From Oxalobacteraceae bacterium (GTDB lineage Bacteria; Pseudomonadota; Gammaproteobacteria; Burkholderiales; Burkholderiaceae_D): a stretch of DNA of 36,527 nt. The stretch lies in assembly GCA_021299035.1 (NCBI GenBank), contig JAJTGD010000019.1, positions 1 through 36,527 of the forward strand. The letters run 5' to 3'. Under the pieces are notes generated by a model. That model worked only from the letters and a program-made list of their open reading frames with translations. It had not been told where the DNA came from and searched no databases. The first letter of the stretch is position 1; each line of letters begins with the position of its first letter. Of the stretch, positions 8,180-23,610 are shown piece by piece. Made by a program: the position numbers and the translations under genes.

Positions 8180-11100
8180 TTAGGACTTGGTTCGCTTTGA
8201 TAGCCCCATGAATTCCCTGAAGCGTTCACGATTGAGTTGCTCAAGCGCCCGACCATTCAAGCCGTCCGTGACCGCAAACAGGTTACTCAACAGTTTACGT
8301 GCGTAGCCAAGCTTGGATCCTGCGTAGCCCGTCGCATACCGTTGTAGCTCGGTACGGGTCTTGTCGACAAAAGTGAGTGCACCATACTGGACCTGCTCAA
8401 TTGGTGTAAGCGGCTCATCCGGCTTTGGCACTTGACCACCATTAGCCATAATGCGAACGGCGAGTGCTTTTGCCTCGACGCTGAGTTGTCCAGTTCTGTC
8501 CTTACCACTTTTGCAGTTAAAAAGCGTGCCACCGCCCAGGTGGTGCATCAACAGTGCGATACGGGCAGGCATTTTGTAGGGTTCGTTACCCGCGAAGCGG
8601 TAGCTACCATCTGACCAGATTTGCCTAATCTGATCGCGTAATTCGGGGATCACCTTAAGTGCTTCTTTGAGGCTGGCGATCTCTGCCTCCGCATCTGCCT
8701 CCGCATCTGCTGATCGCGGACTCGATTCAAGCGACGCTAGCCGCTCATTGGCCGAGGCAAGAAAGCGATCGGTCTCGTTATCTGTTGTGCTGTCACGCGC
8801 CTCACCCGGCAGACCGACTAGCGCGGTGAGTGATGCCTGATTACAGACCGTATTGCTGACATCATGTCCGTTGATCATGGTGCCGATAACCGGGTCGTTA
8901 CCGGGCTTCAGTAGGGAAAGTTCGCTCACTCCCCAGTTGAACGGCAGTATTTTGGCTTTGACCTGTTGTCCGTTGATGATCAGACCACCAGCCTCTATTT
9001 CCTGCTGCAGATCCTTGTAAGCTTGTACCTGAATCTCCAGCATGGCTTTTTCATCCAATGAGCTGTTACCGCTGCTAATTGAGGCAATGAAGTGACGCAG
9101 ATGATCGGGTGTGAGCAGAGAAATCGAGCCAAATAGTAAAGGCTCTCCTCTAGCAATCTGCGAACCCAGTATCGGGCTCCGGGCAATTTCCATGATGATG
9201 GCTTCGCGAGCACGATTCAGCGCGCCTTGTTGTACTAGTAGTCGCATCAGCACAGCATCTTTGAAAACGTGTTCAGCTAACACTGCCGCAAATTGTGGAT
9301 TGCTGAGTAAAGCATCGACCGCGATCGGCGAGGTACTTGGCTCGCTCGATGCCAAGCCTGCTGTATTAAGTCCCTCTAGCAGTGTGTTTTCTCGGTCAAT
9401 ACGTTGTTGCAGCCTGTTTCTGAATGCTTCGAGAATACTGTTTGGTATCTGGATAGATGTAGGGGATTCGGACGCGGTGTCCGTGCTCGAGCCAGGGGCA
9501 GAATTCGGGTATCTGATGGTTTCTATCGTTGCCGACCGGCTACCCGGACCGAGCAGTTGAAGTATCTGCTTGCCTGCTGCATCTGGCGGCATAGATCTCA
9601 ACTCATCCGGTAATCCAAATGGCGCATTGACCCCATGCCGTGTGGCGCCGAACAGTAGCTTGCCATCCGCACGTAATTCATCATGCGTCGCCATTACCGC
9701 ATGGGTGGCTTCAGCAACATCATGCGAATTAAATCCCCCGCGTACAGAATTGCTCTGCGAATCGTCATGGATGTAGCCTTTGACATTTTTTGGATTTAAT
9801 ACTGCGTTATCTTTCCCATGTTTTACGCGCTCAGGATTTGCCAATATATGGCTAGCGGGGGTAGCGACCGATTCCAATCGCTGAAGCGTCAATCCAGCCT
9901 CACTCTGAATGGGTACTACGATCTCACTTCGAATGACATCCCAAGATTGCCGATCCAAGACTTCACGGTTAGCGATCCGGTGCTTTGCTGTCGCATCATC
10001 GATACCCTGTTTCTTGAGCAGCGCGCGCATCAGCATCGGTTCGCTGAAACCATCAAGCTCAAGAGGGTGGGAATCCACTTGTTGACCTGGCCGATCAGCA
10101 GCTGCCAGTATTCTATAAACAGCTTTCTCGACACGCACTGCCTGCTTCGCCGCATCGACAGGATGCAGTAACCGGCGCGCACCTGAGATTTCCTTCTCGC
10201 CGAGTAGTTTGACTAAGCTGATATCGTCGGGCACCAACTTCAGATCCTCAAGTGCTGAGCAACGAGTTTCAAGGTGTGTGATCAATTGCCTGTGCTTCGC
10301 CGGGTTGTCTGCTTTTAGTACATTGATTGCAGCCTTGATCTCGCATTGCCGAGCATGGCAGATGCTTTCGATACTGTCTGGTGATCGATAGTCGTCGTGG
10401 AGATCCAAACTAAGTTGCACATGACGCTCGATTTGTTGTGCCCAGCTGATAAATTCAGTTACTTGCGATGCCTGCTCTGGCGTCATCTCTTCCAGTGCTT
10501 CTTGCATGACGGTTTTGGGTGCTTGGCCTTCCTTCGCCGTCAAGAGAGTGGATAAGCACCCCCGGAGTTCAGCGTGACGAGATCGTAAAACTGTCTGATC
10601 ACCCTGGCTTAGGCCGGGTATCGATGGGTGTTTATGAAAATCTTGCTGAATCGACTCCGTCTGCAGCAGAGTTCCGCTGAGACTTTGTAGAAATACGTTC
10701 ATTTGACCATCGATGTTTTGTTGGCCAAGAGTCCCGGCGATGCTTCTAACGGTCCCCCAGTCCTTTGTTTTCGGCGTTTCTAGCGAATCTTTGTTTGCCT
10801 GGCGCAATGTGGTGCGTAATTCCGAGCTTAATTGCCAAGATAGTTGCCGTAGTGTGGATTGAATGGCATTAAATTGAGTACCACGCTCACCACCACTCAG
10901 TTGTTTTGATTTGGGTGTCGTGAGCGGAATTTTCTGATGAAGGGTATTCATGGCTTCCCGCATCCGGTCTTGCCGCTGGTCGCTGAGTGTCGTTGGATCG
11001 ACTTCATCTCGATTGATCAAACAAATGCTCGCGTCGAGCAGTGCATTGCACTGCACCTTTATCTCCGCTAACTCATTGGGTGGAAGTGATCGAATTCGCT

Positions 11101-11275
11101 GGTCAATATCCTTCAGTATGCGGTCAGCCGCTGCAGATAATGCGCTTGACTGACTGCTGAATTTAGGTTGCGCTAATGCTTGGGGCGGCGCGGTTGATAC
11201 GGTCGGGCTGAGATGCCCCTGGGATGGGATCGTCGGAATGGTAGGTGGATATTGGGCTTTGGGTACGGATCGCAT
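8180..11275 (-). CDS. SopB/IpgD-family inositol polyphosphate phosphatase, predicted secreted effector
   Basis: This protein of 1,031 residues carries near its C-terminus the signature NCKSGKDRTG, the Cys-x5-Arg loop of the SopB/SigD and IpgD effectors and of INPP4-type phosphatases. Cys921 is the predicted nucleophile and Arg927 the phosphate-binding residue. A second family motif, FNWGVSEL, is at about 779-786. These enzymes remove phosphate from host phosphoinositides after injection by a type III secretion system. Residues 1-50 are rich in Pro, Ser and Thr with no signal peptide, as in type III substrates. The homologous part is about residues 500-1031. The N-terminal 500 residues are extra compared with SopB (561 residues) and mostly helical in character. 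An acidic ADAEADAEAE repeat sits at 856-865. I prefer the ATG at 11275. A GTG at 11308 would add 11 residues but has no ribosome binding site. It splits recJ from prfB, which are neighbours in related genomes. Confidence 0.85.
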   Translation of the reverse strand: MRSVPKAQYPPTIPTIPSQGHLSPTVSTAPPQALAQPKFSSQSSALSAAADRILKDIDQRIRSLPPNELAEIKVQCNALLDASICLINRDEVDPTTLSDQRQDRMREAMNTLHQKIPLTTPKSKQLSGGERGTQFNAIQSTLRQLSWQLSSELRTTLRQANKDSLETPKTKDWGTVRSIAGTLGQQNIDGQMNVFLQSLSGTLLQTESIQQDFHKHPSIPGLSQGDQTVLRSRHAELRGCLSTLLTAKEGQAPKTVMQEALEEMTPEQASQVTEFISWAQQIERHVQLSLDLHDDYRSPDSIESICHARQCEIKAAINVLKADNPAKHRQLITHLETRCSALEDLKLVPDDISLVKLLGEKEISGARRLLHPVDAAKQAVRVEKAVYRILAAADRPGQQVDSHPLELDGFSEPMLMRALLKKQGIDDATAKHRIANREVLDRQSWDVIRSEIVVPIQSEAGLTLQRLESVATPASHILANPERVKHGKDNAVLNPKNVKGYIHDDSQSNSVRGGFNSHDVAEATHAVMATHDELRADGKLLFGATRHGVNAPFGLPDELRSMPPDAAGKQILQLLGPGSRSATIETIRYPNSAPGSSTDTASESPTSIQIPNSILEAFRNRLQQRIDRENTLLEGLNTAGLASSEPSTSPIAVDALLSNPQFAAVLAEHVFKDAVLMRLLVQQGALNRAREAIIMEIARSPILGSQIARGEPLLFGSISLLTPDHLRHFIASISSGNSSLDEKAMLEIQVQAYKDLQQEIEAGGLIINGQQVKAKILPFNWGVSELSLLKPGNDPVIGTMINGHDVSNTVCNQASLTALVGLPGEARDSTTDNETDRFLASANERLASLESSPRSADAEADAEAEIASLKEALKVIPELRDQIRQIWSDGSYRFAGNEPYKMPARIALLMHHLGGGTLFNCKSGKDRTGQLSVEAKALAVRIMANGGQVPKPDEPLTPIEQVQYGALTFVDKTRTELQRYATGYAGSKLGYARKLLSNLFAVTDGLNGRALEQLNRERFREFMGLSKRTKS

Positions 11276-11401
11276 AGCGCCTACATGTTGGTCTTGGAAA
11301 TGACACACAATGTAGGGCTTGGCACGTGCAAGCTGATGGCCGACGATGTACTACCGACATACTAGAAGGCGCCGACGCACCGGCACTCGTACTGCTAGCG
11401 A

Positions 11402-13123
11402 CTATACCGTCGACCTTGATACAGCCTCGTCAGAGCTTTCCGCAAACGCCACCATCAGCTGCACGGTGGTTCGCCCGTTATATTCATTGGCATCCAGCCT
11501 GTACGCAGCGCGGATGCGGTCGGGTAGGCTGTCGGCATGGTTGAACCAGATCGCGTCAAACTTACGATTGTCGCGTTGCAGTTGTAGCTTCAGATGCTTG
11601 TCCTTCAACACGCGCTGGCTGAGTACCTGAAACTCGTCACAGAACAGCGGCGGTGCAAAACCCTGACCCCAGACCTGGGCGTCGAGTTGGTCGATAAAAT
11701 CCAGCGTGTAGTAAGCCAGTGGCAATGAGCCGTCGTGCTCCAGTACATGCTCCAGATCTGCCGCGGATAGCCACTCGCGCGCTACTTGTTCGAATGCCTC
11801 GGCGAAGGAAGGAAAGTTATCCTCCCGTAGCGATAAGCCAGCGGCCATGGCATGTCCACCGAATTTATCGATCAGCTGCGGGTGCCTTTTATAGACTAGG
11901 TCGATGGCATCACGTAAATGAAATCCTGGAATCGATCGTCCCGAGCCACGGATCATCCCGCTTCCTGCGGGCGCAAAGGTAATCGTCGGGCGGAAGAATT
12001 TTTCTTTCAAGCGCGATGCCACGATACCAATCACGCCTTGGTGCCAGCTTGGGTCGAACAGGGTCAATGCAGCCTTGTCAGTAGGCTCGATGTGTTCAAG
12101 TGATGCCAAGGCGGCTTCCTGAATACCGGCCTCGATTTCGCGACGCTCACGGTTAATGTCATCCAGTTGGCGAGCAATTTCCCATGCGCGGTGGTTGTCA
12201 TCACTGAGCAGACATTCGATGCCCAGCGACATATCAGCCAATCGTCCGGCGGCGTTCAGGCGTGGCCCGGCGGTGAAGCCCAGATCAAATGGATTGGCTT
12301 TACGTGTATCACGTCCCGCCACCGAGAACAGTGCAGCGATACCTGGATGGGCGCGCCCGCTACGGATGCGTCTCAAGCCTTGCGCCACCAGAATACGGTT
12401 ATTGCTGTCGAGCTTGACGACGTCTGCCACCGTACCTAATGCGACGAGATCTAGCAGATGATCGAGCCGGGGCTGTGAGGCACTGTCGAATCGGTCACGG
12501 CGGCGTAGCTCGGCGCGCAGTGCAAGCAAGGTATAGAACATCACACCCACCCCCGCCAGATTTTTGCTCGGGAAGCCGCAAGCAGGCTGGTTTGGGTTGA
12601 CGATGACTTCGGCCGCGGGCAGCGTTGCGCCGGGTAAGTGATGATCGGTCACGACCACCGGGATGCCACGCCGATTAGCTTCATCAACACCCTCGATACT
12701 GGCAATGCCGTTATCGACGGTGATGATGATGTCGGGCGTTTTTTCTTTGACGGCCAGCGCTACGATCTCGGGAGTGAGACCGTAGCCATACTCGAAGCGA
12801 TTCGGCACGATGTAATCGACGTGCGCACCCAATGCACGCAAGCCACGAATGCCAACTGCACAGGCGGTTGCACCATCGCAGTCATAGTCGGCAACGATCA
12901 CCATACGGCGACCTGCGTCGATAGCGTCGGCCAGAAACACGGCAGCACGATCAACATGGGTTAGTACGTCCGGCTTGATGAGTGCATCCAGTTCCGTCGA
13001 TAAATCGTGCGGATCATGCAGGCCACGCGCGGCCATCAAACGCGCGAGTACGGGGTGCAAGCCCTGCTGCGCCAGGTATTCAGCATCGCGAATCGCGTAG
13101 GGACGAGCGGACAGCCGGGTCAT
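11402..13123 (-). CDS. recJ: Single-stranded-DNA-specific 5'-3' exonuclease RecJ
   Basis: This 573-residue DHH-superfamily nuclease acts in recombination and mismatch repair. It shows motif I VADYDCDGATA (about residues 75-85), the TVDNG motif, the DHH motif itself (TDHHLPG) and the later DHHA1 signature GGHAMAAGLS, followed by the C-terminal OB-fold region. The length compares with 577 residues in E. coli. Its ATG overlaps the TGA of the upstream RpfE-like gene (ATGA), so the two are translationally coupled. Downstream on the same strand, the SopB-like gene replaces the usual neighbour prfB. Confidence 0.96.
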   Translation of the reverse strand: MTRLSARPYAIRDAEYLAQQGLHPVLARLMAARGLHDPHDLSTELDALIKPDVLTHVDRAAVFLADAIDAGRRMVIVADYDCDGATACAVGIRGLRALGAHVDYIVPNRFEYGYGLTPEIVALAVKEKTPDIIITVDNGIASIEGVDEANRRGIPVVVTDHHLPGATLPAAEVIVNPNQPACGFPSKNLAGVGVMFYTLLALRAELRRRDRFDSASQPRLDHLLDLVALGTVADVVKLDSNNRILVAQGLRRIRSGRAHPGIAALFSVAGRDTRKANPFDLGFTAGPRLNAAGRLADMSLGIECLLSDDNHRAWEIARQLDDINRERREIEAGIQEAALASLEHIEPTDKAALTLFDPSWHQGVIGIVASRLKEKFFRPTITFAPAGSGMIRGSGRSIPGFHLRDAIDLVYKRHPQLIDKFGGHAMAAGLSLREDNFPSFAEAFEQVAREWLSAADLEHVLEHDGSLPLAYYTLDFIDQLDAQVWGQGFAPPLFCDEFQVLSQRVLKDKHLKLQLQRDNRKFDAIWFNHADSLPDRIRAAYRLDANEYNGRTTVQLMVAFAESSDEAVSRSTV

Positions 13124-14046
13124 GGTGTGTGCAGCAGGTTGGCGAGCGATGGCGTGCGCCAGAATTTTTTGAGACCGAAGCGCGTCGCGCGCCAGCGCCG
13201 CACGCGGGTTGCGTCACTCAATTGCAGCGTCAGGCTATCGATATCATTCGACTGTAATTTGTGAAGATGTGGCGCGATGATGGCTTGGTCGAGGTCTTGC
13301 ATGGTAGTCAGCCAGCGGCCCCAATCATCAGCCAGCGCGGAGGTAATCAGCGCTTCATCGGTGATGATCTCTTGATGCATTTCTACGCTTTGCTCGGGAC
13401 TGCCGCCGCCCCACAGCCAGAGGGCGTTGATTCTCGGTTGACCGTGCAGTTCGCGTGTTTCATTCAGCGGGTGGCCATGCCACAGCATTTGTACCTCGTT
13501 GTGCAACTTGCGCCAAGCACGAGCGTGTTCGCCAGCGGGCAGCCAGACATCGACATTGTGCCCCGCTGCGGCATCGGGCGTGGTGGTGCGCAAGCCGTGC
13601 CAGTCATCCGCACGCACAAACCAATGACGTGCGTCGCCAAAGCGTACGTCGTAGCCAAGCTCCTGGAATAGCGGTGCTGCGGAGTCGAACAGCGTGCGCG
13701 ACTCGTCTTCATTGATCACCATGTGGCGCTGATCGGTCAGCACCAGATGGTCGCGCGCGATATGCAAATGCACCGGTTGCAGCATGAACCAGTAGCCTTC
13801 CTGGGGCGGCATGCCGAGGCGCTGCATGGTGGGGTGCGCCAGCGGCGGACTGTTGTCAGTACCGGAGCCGTATAGCAGCATCTCGTGAGGTAGCGCGGCG
13901 GCGAAGCCGTCAAAGCGCAATTCGGGTAGTTCTGCGGCGCGCGCCAACAGGATCGCCAGGGATGGCGCATGCAGCGCGGCAATCAGGTCTTTCGCATGTT
14001 GCGCGGGAGGCAGGGCGAATGGGAGCAGCAGTGTGGGGTCGCGCAT
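13120..14046 (-). CDS. RpfE-like conserved protein, upstream partner of recJ
   Basis: This 308-residue soluble protein resembles the conserved family (COG4255-like) that is encoded next to recJ in Xanthomonas (as rpfE) and in many Betaproteobacteria. It is sometimes labelled a regulatory protein or, doubtfully, a cofactor-independent phosphoglycerate mutase. Visible conserved blocks are GYWFMLQPVHL with a following ARDHLVL, and the segment INALWLWGGG in the second half. No catalytic motif I can name is present, and the biochemical role is unknown. The stop codon overlaps the recJ start. Its ATG at 14046 is only 11 bases from the divergent lolC start. Confidence 0.85.
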   Translation of the reverse strand: MRDPTLLLPFALPPAQHAKDLIAALHAPSLAILLARAAELPELRFDGFAAALPHEMLLYGSGTDNSPPLAHPTMQRLGMPPQEGYWFMLQPVHLHIARDHLVLTDQRHMVINEDESRTLFDSAAPLFQELGYDVRFGDARHWFVRADDWHGLRTTTPDAAAGHNVDVWLPAGEHARAWRKLHNEVQMLWHGHPLNETRELHGQPRINALWLWGGGSPEQSVEMHQEIITDEALITSALADDWGRWLTTMQDLDQAIIAPHLHKLQSNDIDSLTLQLSDATRVRRWRATRFGLKKFWRTPSLANLLHTP

Positions 14047-14057
14047 GGGGGTGCATT

Positions 14058-15365
14058 ATGGCAAACTCCGGCCTTGAAAAAAAATCGCCGGAGTCCCCGT
14101 TGGCTTTGTTCAGTAATCCCCCGTTCGAGTGGACCATCGGCCTGCGCTATACGCGCGCCGGGCGGCGTAGTGCCCGCAACAGCTTTATTTCTTTCATCTC
14201 CCTGATCTCGATGGCCGGAATTGCGCTTGGCGTCGCCGCGCTAATCGTGGTGTTGTCGGTGATGAATGGTTTCCAGAAAGAAGTACGCGACCGCATGCTG
14301 TCAGTGCTGTCGCATGTCGAGATTTTTGATGGCTCGGGTAGCCTGCCAGATTGGGCCGCGCTGGCCGGCGAAGCCGTTAAACACCCTGAAGTGCGAGGCG
14401 CCGCACCGTTTGTCGATGGGCAGGCGATGGTGGTGCGCGATGATGTAGTTCGAGGGGTTATGGTTCGCGGCGTCCTGCCGGACCAAGAACCCAAGGTATC
14501 CGCAGTGGCATCCCAGATGCTGCGCGGTAGTTTGAGCGCACTCCAACCCGGCGAGTTCAATATCGTGATCGGGAGTGCGCTGGCGCGCGGCTTTGGTCTG
14601 CGTGTGGGCGATAAGCTGACACTGATCGCGCCGCAGGGTCAGCTCACACCCGCCGGTGTGCTACCGCGACTAAAACAGTTCAATGTAGTGGGTATCTTCG
14701 AGGCAGGGCATTACGAGTTTGATTCCGCGCTGGTCTTCATTCAATTGGAAGATGCGCAACGACTGTTTCGCTTGTCCGGCCCGAGCGGCCTGCGGCTAAA
14801 AATCGCCGATATGCAGCGTGCACCTGAGGTGGCCGCTGAACTGGGGGCGACGCTGAAGGGTGACTTGGTGGTGCGTGACTGGTCGCAGCAGAACCGTAGC
14901 TGGTTCGCCGCAGTTCAGACTGAGAAGCGCATGATGTTCATTATTCTGACGCTAATCATCGCAGTCGCCGCGTTCAACTTGGTATCGACGCTGGTAATGA
15001 CCGTCACCGAGAAGCAGGCAGATATTGCGATCTTGCGCACTCTGGGCGCATCGCCACCATCGATCATGAAAATCTTCATCATCCAAGGTGCACTGGTGGG
15101 ATTGATCGGTACCGCGATCGGTGTCTCGCTGGGTGTGCTGGTCGCTTTGAACATTGATGTGATCGTGCCCTTCATCGAAAGTGTGCTTGGCTTTCAGTTT
15201 TTGCCGCGCGATATCTATTTGATCAGCGCACTTCCATCTGATTTGCGTTGGCCTGATGTGGGACGGATCGCGGGCATTGCGCTGTTGCTGGCATTTCTAG
15301 CAACGCTGTATCCGAGTTGGCGCGCAGCGCGCGTGCGGCCGGCGGAGGCATTACGCTATGAGTGA
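14058..15365 (+). CDS. lolC: Lipoprotein-releasing ABC transporter permease LolC/LolE
   Basis: This 435-residue inner-membrane permease of the Lol system extracts outer-membrane lipoproteins from the inner membrane and hands them to LolA. It has one transmembrane helix near residues 45-70 (the [18 protein letters not shown] region), a large periplasmic MacB-like domain, and three C-terminal helices of the FtsX type ending in [17 protein letters not shown] chose the ATG at 14058, preceded by a GGGGG run (14047-14051), although the frame is open further upstream. The 3' end overlaps lolD by 8 bases. With a single permease gene here, it may serve as a LolF-like homodimer; a second permease elsewhere cannot be excluded. 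Confidence 0.93.
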   Translation: MANSGLEKKSPESPLALFSNPPFEWTIGLRYTRAGRRSARNSFISFISLISMAGIALGVAALIVVLSVMNGFQKEVRDRMLSVLSHVEIFDGSGSLPDWAALAGEAVKHPEVRGAAPFVDGQAMVVRDDVVRGVMVRGVLPDQEPKVSAVASQMLRGSLSALQPGEFNIVIGSALARGFGLRVGDKLTLIAPQGQLTPAGVLPRLKQFNVVGIFEAGHYEFDSALVFIQLEDAQRLFRLSGPSGLRLKIADMQRAPEVAAELGATLKGDLVVRDWSQQNRSWFAAVQTEKRMMFIILTLIIAVAAFNLVSTLVMTVTEKQADIAILRTLGASPPSIMKIFIIQGALVGLIGTAIGVSLGVLVALNIDVIVPFIESVLGFQFLPRDIYLISALPSDLRWPDVGRIAGIALLLAFLATLYPSWRAARVRPAEALRYE

Positions 15366-16041
15366 GCCGAACGATGTCGTGCTGACCTGTACTGGACTGA
15401 GCCGCAGCTTTGCGCAGGGGCGTGAAGCATTGACGGTACTGAGCAACATTAGTCTGACAGTGCATCGTGGCGAACGCGTTGCGATCGTCGGCGTCTCTGG
15501 TTCCGGTAAGTCCACCTTGTTGCACCTGCTTGGTGGGCTTGATTTGCCGGATAAAGGGCAAGTACAACTGCTTGGCAAGGATATGGCCAAGCTGAATGAA
15601 ACTGAACGTGGCGAGCTACGTAATCGGTCGCTTGGTTTTGTGTACCAGTTTCATCATTTGCTGCCAGAGTTCACAGCGCTGGATAACGTTGCGATGCCCT
15701 TGCTGATCCGGCGGCTGCCGCGTGAGCAGGCGCGCGAAGCAGCCGGGCAGATATTGGCGCGCGTTGGTTTATCAGCGCGCGTATCTCATCTTCCAGGGGA
15801 GTTGTCTGGGGGTGAGCGTCAACGAGTGGCACTGGCGCGGGCGCTGGTCACGCAGCCAACTTGCGTATTGGCAGATGAGCCGACCGGCAACCTCGACCGT
15901 GGCACCGCGCAGCAGGTATTTGCGCTGATGCTCGAGTTGTCGCAAACACTCGGTACCGCCTTCGTGATCGTGACACATGATGCCGATCTGGCGCAGCGCT
16001 GTGACCGTGTGCTGCATTTGACAGCGCAAGGACTTGCCTGA
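15358..16041 (+). CDS. lolD: Lipoprotein-releasing ABC transporter ATPase LolD
   Basis: This 227-residue ATPase powers the LolC/LolE permease. It has the Walker A motif GVSGSGKST, the ABC signature LSGGERQR, the Walker B segment [11 protein letters not shown] and the switch His in VTHD. The LolD/MacB subfamily is indicated by the [12 protein letters not shown] stretch after the Q-loop. Its ATG lies 8 bases inside the end of lolC, so the two are translationally coupled. tatD follows after 9 bases. Confidence 0.96.
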   Translation: MSEPNDVVLTCTGLSRSFAQGREALTVLSNISLTVHRGERVAIVGVSGSGKSTLLHLLGGLDLPDKGQVQLLGKDMAKLNETERGELRNRSLGFVYQFHHLLPEFTALDNVAMPLLIRRLPREQAREAAGQILARVGLSARVSHLPGELSGGERQRVALARALVTQPTCVLADEPTGNLDRGTAQQVFALMLELSQTLGTAFVIVTHDADLAQRCDRVLHLTAQGLA

Positions 16042-16050
16042 GCGACCTCG

Positions 16051-16853
16051 ATGCTGGTCGATAGTCACTGTCATCTCGACGCTGCAGAGTTCGGCGACGC
16101 TGCCTCTCAACTGGCACAGCACGCGGCCGAGCATGATGTGCGCTGGATTGTGGTGCCTGCCGTCGACGCTACCAACTTCGCTCGCGTTGCGCAGCTTGCT
16201 GCGACGCTGCCAAATTGTGTGTATGCGCTTGGTATTCATCCGCTCTATGTGCCGCAAGCAGAGGAGGCGCATCTCCAACAGCTGCGCGAGGCGGTCGCGC
16301 TTGCGCTGACTGACGAGCGGTTTGTAGGTATTGGTGAAATTGGCCTGGATTTTTTTGTGCCTGAACTCACCACTGACGCGATGCGCGAGAAGCAAATTTA
16401 CTTCTATGTCGAGCAGTTGAAGATTGCGCGTGAGTTTTCTTTGCCGGTGATTCTGCATGTGCGTCGATCGCAGGACATGCTGCTCAAACATCTGCGCCGC
16501 ATCTCGGTGGTGGGCGGTATTGCCCATGCATTCAATGGCAGTGTGCAACAGGCTGAGGCGTTTATCTCACTTGGGTTCGTCCTTGGTTTTGGTGGCGCGA
16601 TGACCTTCACTCGGGCATTGCAGATTCGGCGTCTGGCGACCATGCTGCCACTAGACGCGATCGTGCTCGAAACCGATGCCCCTGATATTTCCCCCGCATG
16701 GCTGCATCCCGGCGTCAACACGCCGGCGCAGCTACCTCGTATCGCTGCGGTGCTGGCCGAGTTGCGCGGTCAGCCTTTGGCAGAGATCGCTGCGCAGACA
16801 TCGAACAATGTCGCGCGCGTATTGCCCCGCCTTGGCAACCTCATGATGGCTTA

Positions 16854-16854
<1 letters not shown>
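16051..16854 (+). CDS. tatD: TatD-family metal-dependent deoxyribonuclease
   Basis: This 267-residue TIM-barrel hydrolase has the metal ligands of the TatD family: HCH near the N-terminus (His6 and His8 in VDSHCHLD), Glu in GEIGLDFF, His in LHVRR, His in AHAFNGS, and Asp in LETDAPDISP. TatD-type enzymes are 3'-5' exonucleases linked to DNA repair and turnover, and paralogues are often present. The last base of its TAG is the first base of the comEC GTG start, so it is coupled with the DNA-uptake gene downstream. Confidence 0.93.
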
Positions 16855-21821
<4,967 letters not shown>

Positions 21822-21884
21822 CCGCTGAGAATTCTGTCGTACACCGAACTATTTCAATACCAATCCAACCGCTTGGAGATCTGA

Positions 21885-23165
<1,281 letters not shown>

Positions 23166-23208
23166 GCTTCGCCGCGGCTGGCATCAGCATCGACACGCCA
23201 TCTAAGCC

Positions 23209-23517
23209 ATGCGACTGATCCTGATCGTTCTGACAGCGCTGCTGGTAATGATTCAGTACCCGCTGTGGCTGGGTAAGGGCGGCTGGCTGAGGGTGTGGGA
23301 TTTGTCGCGACAGCTTGATACTGCGCTCGAAAAAGAGCAAGAGCTACGTCTGCGTAATGAAAAACTCGCGGGCGAGGTGCAAGACCTCAAAGAAGGCACG
23401 GGTGCGGTCGAGGAGCGCGCTCGCTACGAGCTTGGCATGGTCAAGGAAGGCGAGATTTTCGTGCAGGTACTGGACGGTGGCACCAAATCCAGCGCACAAG
23501 ATTCAGCCAAGCAGTAG
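23209..23517 (+). CDS. ftsB: Cell-division protein FtsB
   Basis: This 102-residue bitopic membrane protein has one N-terminal transmembrane helix (about residues 2-19), followed by the [10 protein letters not shown] segment typical of FtsB. A heptad-rich coiled coil follows (about 30-65). FtsB forms the FtsQBL complex with FtsQ and FtsL and helps activate septal peptidoglycan synthesis. Position directly downstream of eno is the usual place for ftsB. The C-terminal segment [12 protein letters not shown] is a family signature. Confidence 0.93.
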   Translation: MRLILIVLTALLVMIQYPLWLGKGGWLRVWDLSRQLDTALEKEQELRLRNEKLAGEVQDLKEGTGAVEERARYELGMVKEGEIFVQVLDGGTKSSAQDSAKQ

Positions 23518-23537
23518 GTACTTGGCTCCTGACGATT

Positions 23538-23610
23538 TAGAACCTGTCCCGTTAAAGACGCACGGCAAGGGTTGCGAACGCCGCTAGCGGCCTTACGAGA
23601 CGGGTTCCTA
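23538..23610. repeat. Imperfect inverted-repeat element between convergent ftsB and hslO
   Basis: The outer arms at 23538-23552 and 23595-23610 pair with one bulge and a few mismatches. The interior contains the perfect 10-bp palindrome CCGCTAGCGG (23581-23590). The element fills most of the gap between two convergent genes and overlaps the hslO stop. It could end transcription from both sides as a strong hairpin, but no T tracts are present. It may be a small dispersed repeat. Confidence 0.45.
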
